Shown one piece after another: positions 52,327-61,718 of a DNA stretch of 64,000 bases. The notes under the pieces are model-generated. The model did not search any database, was not told where the DNA came from, and worked only from the letters and a program-made list of their open reading frames with translations. The DNA comes from Allolucifera butyrica. GTDB lineage: Bacteria; Bacillota; Negativicutes; Sporomusales; UPPP01. The position numbers and the translations under genes are program-made. Within the stretch, counting starts at the first letter, position 1; the number at the start of each line of letters is the position of its first letter. Location of the stretch: the NCBI RefSeq assembly GCF_900476375.1, contig NZ_UPPP01000133.1, positions 62,001 to 126,000 on the forward strand. Direction: 5' to 3'.

Positions 52327-55251
52327 TTATTTAAGCACATTCCTTATCTGTTTAAAAAGCCCGGCATTTTCCCGCAACTTTTGTTCACTGCCGAGGACAC
52401 AAAAATAATCCTGTTTCATAGCCGCCTCAACCAGGCCGGCCAGTTGGCGGATGTCGTCCCGCCGGGTGGCTAAAATCTCATCCCGTTCTCGCTGAAGGTC
52501 GGCCCGAGAAATGTGCCGGATGTAGCGGATCGCCGCCTGTTCTCCCTTTTGCGCCGCCGCAAGCGCTGCATCCAGCCGGCTGATCGTGCCGATAATGTAT
52601 TTGGTCAATTCCCGTTCATCCGCCGGGAATTGACGCAGGTAATCGGCTGTTTCGTCATAAGCGGTCAATGTTTCTTTTAAATTGGGGTCACGGTACGAGC
52701 TAAAAACCAGATTGCCGTTCGATTCGAAACCGGCAAAACCGCCATAGGCTCCCCCCTGAACCCGTACGCGGGTCCATAAATAATCATAACTCAGAATCGT
52801 TTCTGCCACTTTCAAACAACCGTGGTAAGAATAACCTAACCGGCGGAAATTGGCCGCCTTAACGACATATTGAACTTTTCCCGCCGTCATAAAGCCTTCA
52901 TTGCCCCGCGCCGGTTCAAACGGACAAGACTCGTCCTGCCCCTGCGACGCCGGCAGACAGGAGTAAAAGCCGGAAAAATCTCTCTGGAATGCGGCATAAG
53001 CGGCCTCATCCGCCGTTACACTGACCAGCAGGTTGGACCGGGTAAAAATGGCCTGCGTTACCTTCGCCAGGTTCTCCATAATTTCTGCCGCCCCTGTGGC
53101 ATAATCTCTTTCCAGACCGGCAATGAAATCATAAAATGCCAGCATGCCGTTCTCACTATATTGGGCACTGGCGGAAAAATACGACAGGACCCGGTTCACG
53201 GCCAGGACCCGGCCGCGGCTGAACAGGTTCGCATCCCAGCGCGACTTGACTTCCTGCACCAGTTCCCCGATCCGCTTGGCTTGATCAAAACGGCTGTGGG
53301 CAATTATTTGTTTTAGCAGTCCGGCGAGTTCGGGCAGCTTGGTCACGAAGGCTTTTGATTTGATAATAAATTTGGGATAATAGGTTTCCGTATTGTCTTT
53401 TTCCGTATATACAGCCACCTCGTTGGTAATGCCGCCGGTATGAATGTTGACTTCATTCGATAGTTCCGTATAATCATATTTTTCCGTCGAAATCTTACCC
53501 AGCATTTCCGCCAGTAAATAAACATAGGACAAATACTGAGCCGGCACATGCCGGGTATCGAAATAAAGATTTACATAAGCAATTCCATTCGTGGGAAGGG
53601 AATGAAATAAAACCGGAATCTCCTGCTCTTTCTTTTCGTTGAGCGGCAGTGCGGCTGCCCGGGGTTCAATATCCTTTAGCGTCAGCAGGGGAATGGAAGC
53701 CAGAGCTGCCGGCGAATCCGGCGTTTGCTGCCGCAATTTTAGCCGGGCCGTATTGGCAATCAGTTCATCAATGGCTGCCGGTGATAAGGATGCTTTATAC
53801 CGGGCCAACTCCTCCCGGACGGCCTGGTCTTTTGCCGCTGCCATCCCCGGCTGGGGACGCAAAATAACCAGGGCCTGATGATTGTTGTCCAGTAAATAAC
53901 GTTGGATCAACTGTTCAAAATAATCGGTGGTTAACGCCCTTTTTATTTTTTCCAGACTGGACATATATTCCAGATGAAGGACCGGACTTTCGTCATATAA
54001 CCAACTGTCCAAACACATGGCGTTATAAACAAGGCCTTTCGGGCGAATCCCGTAGTTAGCCTCCCGCAGACGAAACTCAAACAGATTAATGCAGGCTTCA
54101 ATCAGCTTCTTGTCAATGCCTTCCGCTACCAGTCTCTTCAGCTCCCGGTCCACTGTCCGGACAAACTTCTCTTTTTCGCTTTCATTAGTCCCGCTCACGA
54201 TAATACTAAACAGCGGCTGTAACATGCATCTTACAAAACTGCCTTTAACATCCTTGCCCACGCCGGCTTCCAGCAGGGCTTTTTTCAGCGGCGCCGCCGG
54301 CGTTTCCAACAGCAGATACTCTAAAATTTCCCCGGCCAGAGCCAGCTCGGCATCCTTGGTTTGCCCCACCACAAAGTTCATGCTCATGAAGGTTTTGTCG
54401 GCCGCCTGCTCATTCATCCCGATGGAATACTCGAAAACCTTCTCTACTTTGCGCGAAAACGCCGGCTGCAACTTAATTGTGGAATCAATCTGGGTCTTGT
54501 TAAAATGACGGAGATAGGATTCATCAAGAAATTGCAATTGTTCAAGAAGATCCATGTCACCATATAAATAAATATAGGCGTTGGCAGGATGATAATATTG
54601 GCGGTGAAACTGAATAAACTGCGCTTGCGTAAGCTGTGGAATCACTTCCGGGTCGCCGCCGGATTCAAAGCCATAGGCAGTATCCGGGTATAGCGCAGCC
54701 AGCGTGTGGCTCTCCAGGATTGCGTCCGGCGCCGAAAGCGCCCCTTTCATTTCGTTATAAACGACCCCTTTATAGGTGATCTCTCCCTGCGGGTCCTCCA
54801 ATTCATAATGCCAGCCTTCCTGCATTAACGTTTCCGGACAATCGTACAGATTCGGATAAAATACGGCATCTAAATAAACATCCATTAAATTGCGAAAATC
54901 CTTTGGATTGCGGCTGGCAATCGGATACATCGTTTTATCCGGATACGTCATGGCATTTAAATACGTATTTAAGGAGCCCTTCGCCAACTCCACAAACGGC
55001 TCCCGCAGCGGAAACTTACGGGAACCGCACAGTACGGAATGTTCCATTATATGCGGCAGACCGGTGCTGTCCGCCGGCGGGGTGCGAAAAGTAATCGAAA
55101 ACACTTTATTGTCATCGTCATTTTCCAAAAAAAACAGCCGGGCGCCGCTTTGCTCATGATAAAATATCTTGGCTAACGACCGGATATCCTCAATCTGTTT
55201 CTCCGCTTCCAAACGAAATCCATGATAGATATTACCCTTTTTCCATTCCAT
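52327..55251 (-). CDS. M16C family zinc metalloprotease (PreP-like)
   Basis: 974 aa, full length for presequence-protease/Hyp family members with four M16-fold units. Inverted zinc motif HIMEH at about 66-70 with the downstream Glu in the YNEMKGALSAPD region. Degrades peptides in the cytoplasm, as no signal peptide is seen. AGAGG seven bases before the ATG. Gene pair partners unclear. Confidence 0.92.
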   Translation of the reverse strand: MEWKKGNIYHGFRLEAEKQIEDIRSLAKIFYHEQSGARLFFLENDDDNKVFSITFRTPPADSTGLPHIMEHSVLCGSRKFPLREPFVELAKGSLNTYLNAMTYPDKTMYPIASRNPKDFRNLMDVYLDAVFYPNLYDCPETLMQEGWHYELEDPQGEITYKGVVYNEMKGALSAPDAILESHTLAALYPDTAYGFESGGDPEVIPQLTQAQFIQFHRQYYHPANAYIYLYGDMDLLEQLQFLDESYLRHFNKTQIDSTIKLQPAFSRKVEKVFEYSIGMNEQAADKTFMSMNFVVGQTKDAELALAGEILEYLLLETPAAPLKKALLEAGVGKDVKGSFVRCMLQPLFSIIVSGTNESEKEKFVRTVDRELKRLVAEGIDKKLIEACINLFEFRLREANYGIRPKGLVYNAMCLDSWLYDESPVLHLEYMSSLEKIKRALTTDYFEQLIQRYLLDNNHQALVILRPQPGMAAAKDQAVREELARYKASLSPAAIDELIANTARLKLRQQTPDSPAALASIPLLTLKDIEPRAAALPLNEKKEQEIPVLFHSLPTNGIAYVNLYFDTRHVPAQYLSYVYLLAEMLGKISTEKYDYTELSNEVNIHTGGITNEVAVYTEKDNTETYYPKFIIKSKAFVTKLPELAGLLKQIIAHSRFDQAKRIGELVQEVKSRWDANLFSRGRVLAVNRVLSYFSASAQYSENGMLAFYDFIAGLERDYATGAAEIMENLAKVTQAIFTRSNLLVSVTADEAAYAAFQRDFSGFYSCLPASQGQDESCPFEPARGNEGFMTAGKVQYVVKAANFRRLGYSYHGCLKVAETILSYDYLWTRVRVQGGAYGGFAGFESNGNLVFSSYRDPNLKETLTAYDETADYLRQFPADERELTKYIIGTISRLDAALAAAQKGEQAAIRYIRHISRADLQRERDEILATRRDDIRQLAGLVEAAMKQDYFCVLGSEQKLRENAGLFKQIRNVLK

Positions 55252-55299
55252 GCTGTTACCTCTTTCTCTTTAATCTATCGGCATGCATACACTACTAAT

Positions 55300-56010
55300 C
55301 TATTCCCCGAAATGGCTGCCGTTTCCTTTTTTCGGCAGTCCGTCGGTTTCTTCCCGTTCCTTTAAATGAATTATCTTATCCGCCCTGCTGCGGGTTTGTA
55401 AAATCAGTTCCGCATTGGGCTTATCGGTAGAGTCGATCTTGCGCAGCGCCTCTTCCCGGCTACGGCCGGAAAGCGCATGCCGTTGTAAAAGACGTTCCCG
55501 GGAAACAGCGGACGAAACATCAATGAACCAGAATTCATCGATCAAAGCCGTCAGTTCCTGCCAGGGTGGAGCCTCCAGCAGCAAATAATTTCCTTCCACA
55601 ATTATAATCTTATGTCCGGGTTCAACGCATATTGCCGCTGTCACCGGATTATGGAGGCCCCGGTCATAGGCGGGACAGAAAATTTTTTCCCTGCCGGCAG
55701 TCCTGATTTTCCTTATCAGCCCTACAAACCCGGCGTCGTCGAAAGTAGCCGGGATTCCTTTCAAGGCCAGCAGGCCTTCTTGCGCCAATCGTTCATTGGA
55801 ATAGTGAAATCCATCCATGGGAATCATGATTGCGGCCTCTTCCCTTAAGACCTGATTGACCTGCCGCATCAAGCCGCCGGCCAGGGTGCTTTTGCCCGCA
55901 GCGGGAATGCCGGTGATTCCGAGTAAAAACCGTTCCCGTTTACTACTTTCATAAGCTTGTATTACCATCCTGGTCAGCACGGTTAAATCGGCGTTATAAA
56001 CCACTTCCAT
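55300..56010 (-). CDS. P-loop nucleoside/sugar kinase-like protein
   Basis: 236 aa. Walker A GIPAAGKSTLAGG, PMDGFHYSNERL (substrate loop) and IIVEGNYLLL (Walker B). Resembles the uridine kinase/pantothenate kinase-like group sometimes called fructose transport kinase. Substrate not determinable. Lies 56 bp after the DEAD-box helicase gene. Confidence 0.85.
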   Translation of the reverse strand: MEVVYNADLTVLTRMVIQAYESSKRERFLLGITGIPAAGKSTLAGGLMRQVNQVLREEAAIMIPMDGFHYSNERLAQEGLLALKGIPATFDDAGFVGLIRKIRTAGREKIFCPAYDRGLHNPVTAAICVEPGHKIIIVEGNYLLLEAPPWQELTALIDEFWFIDVSSAVSRERLLQRHALSGRSREEALRKIDSTDKPNAELILQTRSRADKIIHLKEREETDGLPKKGNGSHFGE

Positions 56011-56066
56011 CCATCCCGCTTTCCGCAGTACTCTGCCACTCGACGATACTTCTCCCCGCGCCGGAA

Positions 56067-57401
56067 TCAGCCGGAACGCTTCCGGGCGGAACGGATTCGC
56101 CCAGCCGGCTTTTCCCCTGACCGGGAATGTCCTGATGATGCTCCCTTGCCTCCCGTCTTGGATTTATAAGGACGTCCGGATTTTGCTCCCCCCGGTTTAT
56201 TAACCGGCCGCTCCGCACGCTCCGAACGGGAAGAGGCTGCCGGTTCAGGTACTTCCGTCACATCATCAAGGGAGGAAAGATCCGTTCCTTTTTTCAGTTT
56301 TTGTTTTTTGATGGAAGAACGGATCCCCTGCTCAATCTTGCGCAAATATTTCATTTCCTGAGGAATAACGAAGGTTACGGCCGTTCCGGTCTCACCGGCC
56401 CGTCCGGTTCGTCCGATCCGGTGAATGTAGCTTTCCACATCATGCGGTATATCGTAGTTAAAAATATGGGTAACGCCTTCAATATCCAGGCCCCGGGCCG
56501 CAATGTCCGTAACCACTAAGATTTGTATCTTGGCATCCCGGAACCGTTGCATGACCCGTTCCCGTTTATTCTGCGACAAATTTCCATGAACTTCATCTAC
56601 TTCATAACCGCGCTGCGCCAGCGCCAGCGCAACCGCGCCGACCCGCTCTTTGGTATGGCAGAAAACCATGGCCAAATAAGGACGAAATTCATCGATTAGC
56701 GCAGAAAGTTTATCCAGTTTTTCCTCCTGCGTGGTTTCCACCACGATCTGCCTAATTTCATCCAGGGTTACATTTTGCGTCTGCAGGCGAATATCGGCGG
56801 GCTTTTTCATATAACGCGCCGCCAGCCGGCGGATTTGAGGCGGTATGGTAGCGGAAAACAGCATTGTCTGGCGATTATCCGGCGTTTGCCGGATAATTGT
56901 CTCCACCTCGTCCAGGAATCCCATATGCAGCATTTGATCCGCTTCGTCCAGTACCAGTCTTGACACCCCCGCAATAATCAGAGTTTTGCGCCGCAGGTGA
57001 TCTAAAAGCCGGCCCGGCGTGCCAATTACCAACTGCGGCTTTTCCTTCAGCCGATTAATCTGCGGTTGTAAAGCATGACCGCCATATACCGCCAAGACGG
57101 TGATCCCCAGGATATCGGCCAGTTTTTTGGCTTCTTTGGCAATCTGTAGCGCCAGTTCCCGAGTAGGAGTCAGAATCAGCGCCTGAACATAGTGTTTCTT
57201 TACATCGATCGCTTCCACAACCGGCAGTAAAAAGGCAAACGTTTTTCCTGTACCGGTTTGCGCCTCAGCGACCAAATCCTTACCCGCCATCAGCACCGGA
57301 ATCGCCCGCTCCTGAATGGGTGTCGGCTTCGTGATTCCTGATTCCCGCAAATAGTTATTCAATTCCTGCCGGATACCCAGCGTCAAAAAATCATTAATCA
57401 T
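56067..57401 (-). CDS. DEAD-box RNA helicase
   Basis: 444 aa. Q motif (GITKPTPIQERAIP), AQTGTGKT, PTRELALQ, VLDEADQML, SATIPPQI and HRIGRTGRAG. Basic, Gly/Ser/Arg-rich tail from about 375. CshA/RhlE-like; unwinds RNA in ribosome assembly or mRNA turnover. GAGGGAG precedes the ATG. Confidence 0.94.
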   Translation of the reverse strand: MINDFLTLGIRQELNNYLRESGITKPTPIQERAIPVLMAGKDLVAEAQTGTGKTFAFLLPVVEAIDVKKHYVQALILTPTRELALQIAKEAKKLADILGITVLAVYGGHALQPQINRLKEKPQLVIGTPGRLLDHLRRKTLIIAGVSRLVLDEADQMLHMGFLDEVETIIRQTPDNRQTMLFSATIPPQIRRLAARYMKKPADIRLQTQNVTLDEIRQIVVETTQEEKLDKLSALIDEFRPYLAMVFCHTKERVGAVALALAQRGYEVDEVHGNLSQNKRERVMQRFRDAKIQILVVTDIAARGLDIEGVTHIFNYDIPHDVESYIHRIGRTGRAGETGTAVTFVIPQEMKYLRKIEQGIRSSIKKQKLKKGTDLSSLDDVTEVPEPAASSRSERAERPVNKPGGAKSGRPYKSKTGGKGASSGHSRSGEKPAGRIRSARKRSG

Positions 57402-57475
57402 GCATGCTCCCTCTTCTTTCTATTCATTGCTGTCCTAGTATCAGTTTGTACCGGGGGTTGCGGCGCTATGCCTTT

Positions 57476-57507
57476 AAAAAACTCCCCCGCTATTAGCAGA
57501 GGAGTAT
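57476..57507 (-). terminator. Intrinsic terminator of deacetylase gene
   Basis: ACTCC(TC)TGC / GCGGGGGAGT stem and TTTTTT on the minus strand, about 25-55 bases past the stop at 57533. Confidence 0.65.
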
Positions 57508-57532
57508 AAACTTCCTTCAACCGGCTCCACCG

Positions 57533-58339
57533 TCAAATTTGGCTCAGCCACTGTTTAACCCATTTGGCCTTTTCAATCAGCGATGTATAGTTTAACCGCA
57601 GATAAAAGTCATAAAAAGACCATCTTGATTTGAATATCGGGACCCGTTCCAACGCATAAACCTTGCTAGCCTGAGTAACCCTGCCAAAATCCACGCTAAA
57701 CGCCGCCTTGTACCCCGCCTGCCGGACTAATTGGCATACTTGGGCATCATAGGCTCCGGTCGGATAAGCTAAATAGTTGACCGGCACCCCTAATCGCCAT
57801 TCAATGCCTTCCTTGGATTTTTGCAATTGAAACAATACCTCTGCCGGCGGAACACCCACCAGGGGAATATGATTCAATGTATGGGAACCGAATACAATTC
57901 CCGCCCGCTGCATTTCCCTGACCTGCTGCCAGTTCAAATACCAGTCATCATTACCAACGAAATCGGTAATTAAGAAGATTGTTGCGGTGAAACCGTACTT
58001 TTTCAGGACCGGGAAAGCATTGGTATAATTGTCGCGGTAGCCGTCATCAAAGGTTATCAGCACGGATTTAGCGGGCAACTGCCGGCCCTGCCCGATATAG
58101 GCAAGCAGTTCATCGGGGGTAATGGCCTTATAACCGTTCCGGTGCAAATAGGCCATTTGCTCATCAAATTCTTTTACGCTCAGAGCTAATGGATTGTCCT
58201 CGTCATTTTTTACTACTTCGTGATAATTTAATACCGGAATTCCCTCAGGTCGAATCCCAATTAACAAGAATAGGCTGATCGCTGCAATGATTACGACGGC
58301 TGCCAGCAGTATAAGGATAAAATGTTGCTTCGTTTTCAT
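57533..58339 (-). CDS. Polysaccharide deacetylase family protein
   Basis: 268 aa. N-terminal membrane anchor (FILILLAAVVIIAAISLFLLI) then a NodB domain: VLNYHEV, LITFDDGYRDNY (catalytic Asp and metal Asp), GSHTLNHIPL (metal His pair) and YPTGAYD. Probably acts on peptidoglycan or another surface glycan outside the inner membrane. ATG at 58339 chosen; GAAGGCG upstream. Confidence 0.9.
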   Translation of the reverse strand: MKTKQHFILILLAAVVIIAAISLFLLIGIRPEGIPVLNYHEVVKNDEDNPLALSVKEFDEQMAYLHRNGYKAITPDELLAYIGQGRQLPAKSVLITFDDGYRDNYTNAFPVLKKYGFTATIFLITDFVGNDDWYLNWQQVREMQRAGIVFGSHTLNHIPLVGVPPAEVLFQLQKSKEGIEWRLGVPVNYLAYPTGAYDAQVCQLVRQAGYKAAFSVDFGRVTQASKVYALERVPIFKSRWSFYDFYLRLNYTSLIEKAKWVKQWLSQI

Positions 58340-58369
58340 GATATCGCCTTCATTCCAGGAATTGAAATT

Positions 58370-58411
58370 GGCTAAAATATAAAATTGCCTGACCAACTTT
58401 ATATTTTAGCC
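58370..58411. promoter_or_regulatory. Perfect 14-bp inverted repeat before deacetylase gene
   Basis: Arms GGCTAAAATATAAA and its complement are separated by 14 bases, 30-70 bases upstream of the deacetylase start. It could be an operator or an RNA hairpin in the 5' leader; no T-run suits a terminator. Confidence 0.5.
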
Positions 58412-58600
58412 AAAAACCCACATTTCACACCCCTGAACTTATACGACAATATTTCTCCCATTTATAACCACAAAGTAAATAATGAAATCTTGTCGAATGA
58501 TAGAGGAATGCGAAAAATGGGATAATAAGAAATTTCCTATTTAGATTATATAAAAAAAACGATAAAGTCAAGAAATTTATGGAAGAGGATTTTTCTAGGT
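58412..58600. other. AT-rich intergenic stretch
   Basis: Lies between the deacetylase leader and the DUF3783 stop. Very AT-rich around 58530-58580. No gene or clear terminator was found. Confidence 0.3.
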
Positions 58601-58981
58601 TTAATTTAGCAATGAATGCTCTTTTTGGATCGTGCTGCATAAGCGGGAAAACGTCCAAAATACATTATACGGTGTTACCACAGCCTTACAGCGGATTTTT
58701 TCAATACCATTCTCCTCGAATTTCAGCAGCATTTCATCCATCCGCTTCTTGCTGATACCCTGCATCAGCAGCACTTCCTGGTCAAACGGCTCAACCGGCT
58801 CCGGGCTTACGGTCGCGGCAAAGCCTGGCAAACCTGCCAGATACCCTACTTTTTGCGAGATCATTTCCCCGGAAATATTTTTGCATTTTATCTTCATACG
58901 CTGTAGAACCGCTTTGATTTTTTCTTCTTTCTCAACCTCGGTAAAATGATATAAAAGCACCAATTCTTCCGGTTTTTTCAT
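58601..58981 (-). CDS. DUF3783 family protein
   Basis: 126 aa. C-terminal DUF3783-like region (QEVLLMQGISKKRMDEMLLKFEENGIEKIRCKAVVTPYN). No membrane segment or catalytic motif. Function unknown. GAGG precedes the ATG. The ykkC-type leader with terminator lies 180-300 bp upstream on the same strand. Confidence 0.8.
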   Translation of the reverse strand: MKKPEELVLLYHFTEVEKEEKIKAVLQRMKIKCKNISGEMISQKVGYLAGLPGFAATVSPEPVEPFDQEVLLMQGISKKRMDEMLLKFEENGIEKIRCKAVVTPYNVFWTFSRLCSTIQKEHSLLN

Positions 58982-59161
58982 ATTCCTGCACCTCTTAGCA
59001 ATTTAATTCACGTTATGCCGCTCCGAACGGTATGTATTGAGTGCCGATTAATTTTGCCTGCTATGATAGACTGAATCTAATAGTATACCTTTATCCATAT
59101 GTTGCCGATTTTCCTGTTTAAGTAAATCAACCTTTTAAGCTATTTGCCCGCAGCTCTATAT

Positions 59162-59202
59162 TCAAAAAGCCCAGGAAATTTTAAATATCTCCTGGGCTTT
59201 TA
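59162..59202 (-). terminator. Riboswitch-overlapping intrinsic terminator
   Basis: Perfect 12-bp stem AAAAGCCCAGGA/TCCTGGGCTTTT then TTGAATAT on the minus strand. Its 5' arm is the conserved AAAAGCCC part of the aptamer, so ligand binding and termination should exclude each other: a genetic ON switch. Confidence 0.75.
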
Positions 59203-59272
59203 TCCCTCCGTGTACACAGTAACCGTGTGGTTTCTCCCGGACCTGCCAGTTACAACTGCGGAATCCTAGAAA
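59183..59272 (-). promoter_or_regulatory. ykkC-family riboswitch aptamer (guanidine-I or subtype 2)
   Basis: The minus strand contains, in order, CTAGGATTCCG, a small hairpin (CAGTTGTAACTG), GGTCCGGGAG, a variable hairpin (ACACGG-TTACTGTGT) and ACACGGAGGGATAAAAGCCC-AGGAG. Order and spacing match the ykkC leader (UAGGGUUCCG, GGUCCGAGAG, ACACGGAGGGAUAAAAGCC). Two or three usually conserved bases differ (GGATTCCG for GGGTTCCG, CCGGGAG for CCGAGAG), so the ligand (guanidine, ppGpp, PRPP or a nucleoside diphosphate) cannot be assigned. Confidence 0.75.
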
Positions 59273-59351
59273 ACTTAAATATACGACAAAATTTGGCGGA
59301 AATAAAAAGCTCCGCTCGCGATGACAGCTTGTTTTTCCTGTCATTTTTGTC

Positions 59352-60629
59352 TTATCCCTGATTGCCACTTGTATCAACGGCAGTATTTTTTTGAACTACC
59401 CCGTCGTTCCCTGATCCTGTCAAAGCAGGCAGTGGCGGAAGTCTCGGTTCATTACCATTCTTGCTGCCATCCGGGCTCGGCTTAGTAGTTAGGGGCGCTG
59501 TCTTATTCGTTGCGACCGGAGTTTTCTTAGTATTTGCCGGCTCAGTGGCAGTCGTTTTGGTAGTTGCCGGTACGGAATGTTTATCCGGATGTTCCGGTTT
59601 TGATTCCGCAACAGTTGGCGCCTCTGTCAACTTTGCCTGGAAAAGGGAAGTTTCATACTCCCTCGCCAGGCTTTGCGCCGCCGCTAAATATTGAGCATCC
59701 ATAACGGTTCCCTGGATCTGTGCCACCTGCTTGCGCATCGCCACGATGTCGGGTATCCAGTAACTAATGTTATCAATATATACCGGTTTACCCTGCACCA
59801 TCTCCGTTTTCAGCCCCTGTTTATAGGCATCGTTGAGTATTTTGGCCAAACTTAGCATTTCGCCTACGGGCATATCCGTTTTAAAAGCCCTATTAACCTC
59901 CCGGATCGCCCCCGGTACCTTGGTAATTACAGAGGGAGTCACTACATCCGCCAATAATGCCTTGATAAACTTTTGCTGCCGTTCAATCCGGCCTATATCG
60001 CCCATTTCATCATGGCGGAACCGGACATATTCAAGGGCCGTATTTCCATCCATATGCTGCAACCCCGGGTGAATGTCGATAAGACCGTTGTTATCAACTT
60101 CTCCTTCATCATAAGGATCGTAGTAATACATGCGCTTATCCACATTGATGTCAACCCCGCCCAATGCGTCAATTACTTTCTTAAAGCCATCCATATTGAC
60201 TTCGAAGTAGTAATGGATAGGAATGCCAAGCAAGTTAGCCACGGTTTGCTCCGCCAAGGCTGGTCCGCCATACGCATAGGCATGGCCAATCTTATTCCAG
60301 CCATTTCCCGGTATCTTTACCCGGCTGTCCCGCGGCACCCACAATAACGATACCTTCCGGGTATCAGGATCAACCGTCACCACACAGGTAACATTCGAGC
60401 GTCCAATATCATCCCGGCGTTTATCAATCCCTAAAACCAAAATATTAATTTTTTCGTGGGGCGAAGAAAGGCTCATGACCTTTTCATTTTTGTTATCGAA
60501 ACCAAGGCCATAAAATGCGGCGGCGGCAGCTACCAATATCATAGCTGCTAAAAAACCTGTTATCATGAATACCCGCTTCCGGCGAGTATTTCTTTGCCCC
60601 TTTACCCGTTCCTGGATTTGAGACGTCAT
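59352..60629 (-). CDS. LytR-CpsA-Psr (LCP) family protein
   Basis: 425 aa. N-terminal basic tail and one helix (VFMITGFLAAMILVAAAAAFYGL), then the LCP catalytic domain (INILVLGIDKRRDDIGRSN, VSLLWVPRDSRVKIPG, GGVDINVD, ALEYVRFRHDEMGDIGRIERQQ) and a Thr/Pro-rich tail. Ligates glycopolymers to the cell wall or a related transfer. Start at 60629 with GAGG eight bases upstream. Confidence 0.92.
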   Translation of the reverse strand: MTSQIQERVKGQRNTRRKRVFMITGFLAAMILVAAAAAFYGLGFDNKNEKVMSLSSPHEKINILVLGIDKRRDDIGRSNVTCVVTVDPDTRKVSLLWVPRDSRVKIPGNGWNKIGHAYAYGGPALAEQTVANLLGIPIHYYFEVNMDGFKKVIDALGGVDINVDKRMYYYDPYDEGEVDNNGLIDIHPGLQHMDGNTALEYVRFRHDEMGDIGRIERQQKFIKALLADVVTPSVITKVPGAIREVNRAFKTDMPVGEMLSLAKILNDAYKQGLKTEMVQGKPVYIDNISYWIPDIVAMRKQVAQIQGTVMDAQYLAAAQSLAREYETSLFQAKLTEAPTVAESKPEHPDKHSVPATTKTTATEPANTKKTPVATNKTAPLTTKPSPDGSKNGNEPRLPPLPALTGSGNDGVVQKNTAVDTSGNQG

Positions 60630-60775
60630 ATCCTTTCCCTCTTTTCCAAAAAGAAAGGCCTCCATAGGGAGACCCCTTCACATGGTATTATATTATATCA
60701 TGACGGCAACATAATAATCAAGATTTCAAGTCAACATCAGAGACATCCAAATCCAAAAACCACATTATCCCCAAA

Positions 60776-61426
60776 CTATGGCGAAACTTTTTTGGCAAGA
60801 CAATCTTGTATTTGTTGCCAAACAATGTCTGTTGCCATCGCATCATCTAAATAACCGATTGGAAATAGATAATCAGGAATGACGTCCGTGGGAAGAATAA
60901 AGTAAAGCAACAAACTGCCGATTATATACTTTTGTTCAGGATCCGTCGCTTCATCCTGATAAAGCCTGTACAGGGTCTGCAGCTTGTTGATAAATGGCCC
61001 GACCCCGCTTACTTGCTCAAGCTTTTTCACAAAGTTTTGCAGGATAATCTCCTGGCCTTCCGCCGTTTGCGCGTAAAGGCGATATTTAGCCAGTTCGGCT
61101 AAAATGTGTACCGGCTCCAAGCCTTCTACCAGCGGTAATGTACAAGCGTCAAAATTCAATCCCCTTTGTTTAAATTCCGTTTTGGCTGTTTCTTCTTCCT
61201 CTTTTATATAACCGGCTGCCTGCCATAGTTCAATGACAGGTATTTGTAAAACCTGGGCGATCTTTACCAGATGCTCCGGCCGTGGTTTTTGTTTTCCATT
61301 TGCCAGACGTGAAATCGTAGCTGGATCATATTGACATTCATGAGCTAGTTTACGAATCGACATGCCTATCCTCTCAAGTTTATTATGTAAATATGTACCA
61401 AAAGAAATCGTTGCCTTTTCCTGCAT
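60776..61426 (-). CDS. XRE-type HTH protein with DUF1232 domain
   Basis: 216 aa. N-terminal HTH_3 (MSIRKLAHECQYDPATISRLANGKQKP, residues about 22-48) joined to a C-terminal DUF1232 segment (LLYFILPTDVIPDYLFPIGYLDDA). The DUF1232 part is normally membrane-associated. Role unknown; perhaps a regulator tethered to the membrane. GGTGGTGATGTC before the ATG. Confidence 0.85.
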   Translation of the reverse strand: MQEKATISFGTYLHNKLERIGMSIRKLAHECQYDPATISRLANGKQKPRPEHLVKIAQVLQIPVIELWQAAGYIKEEEETAKTEFKQRGLNFDACTLPLVEGLEPVHILAELAKYRLYAQTAEGQEIILQNFVKKLEQVSGVGPFINKLQTLYRLYQDEATDPEQKYIIGSLLLYFILPTDVIPDYLFPIGYLDDAMATDIVWQQIQDCLAKKVSP

Positions 61427-61718
61427 GACATCACCACCAGCTCACTAATTTGCTTCATCAAAAACTGCAGAGTACGATTAAATGCTTCAAGACAACCAGA
61501 GTCAGAAAAGTTAAAAACTCACTCCAGTTGCCTTGGTTAGCAGCAAAAAATAACGGCGGCAGTTTAGAAGGATTACATTTTAGTATTATAGTATTAATGA
61601 AATATCCTATATATGACAAAATCTCAAAGTTTTTTCAATTACCCGCGATTTCAACCTAAATATATTATAACGCCTTGCAGCAAATGGCGGGCCGCCATAG
61701 ACCAGCCACTTGCTGCTA
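61427..61718. other. Intergenic stretch, no gene
   Basis: About 290 bp upstream of the HTH-DUF1232 gene and past the ABC ATPase stop. AT-rich around 61560-61640 with a TATAAT on the minus strand near 61590 that may be the promoter of the HTH gene. No terminator of note. Confidence 0.3.
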
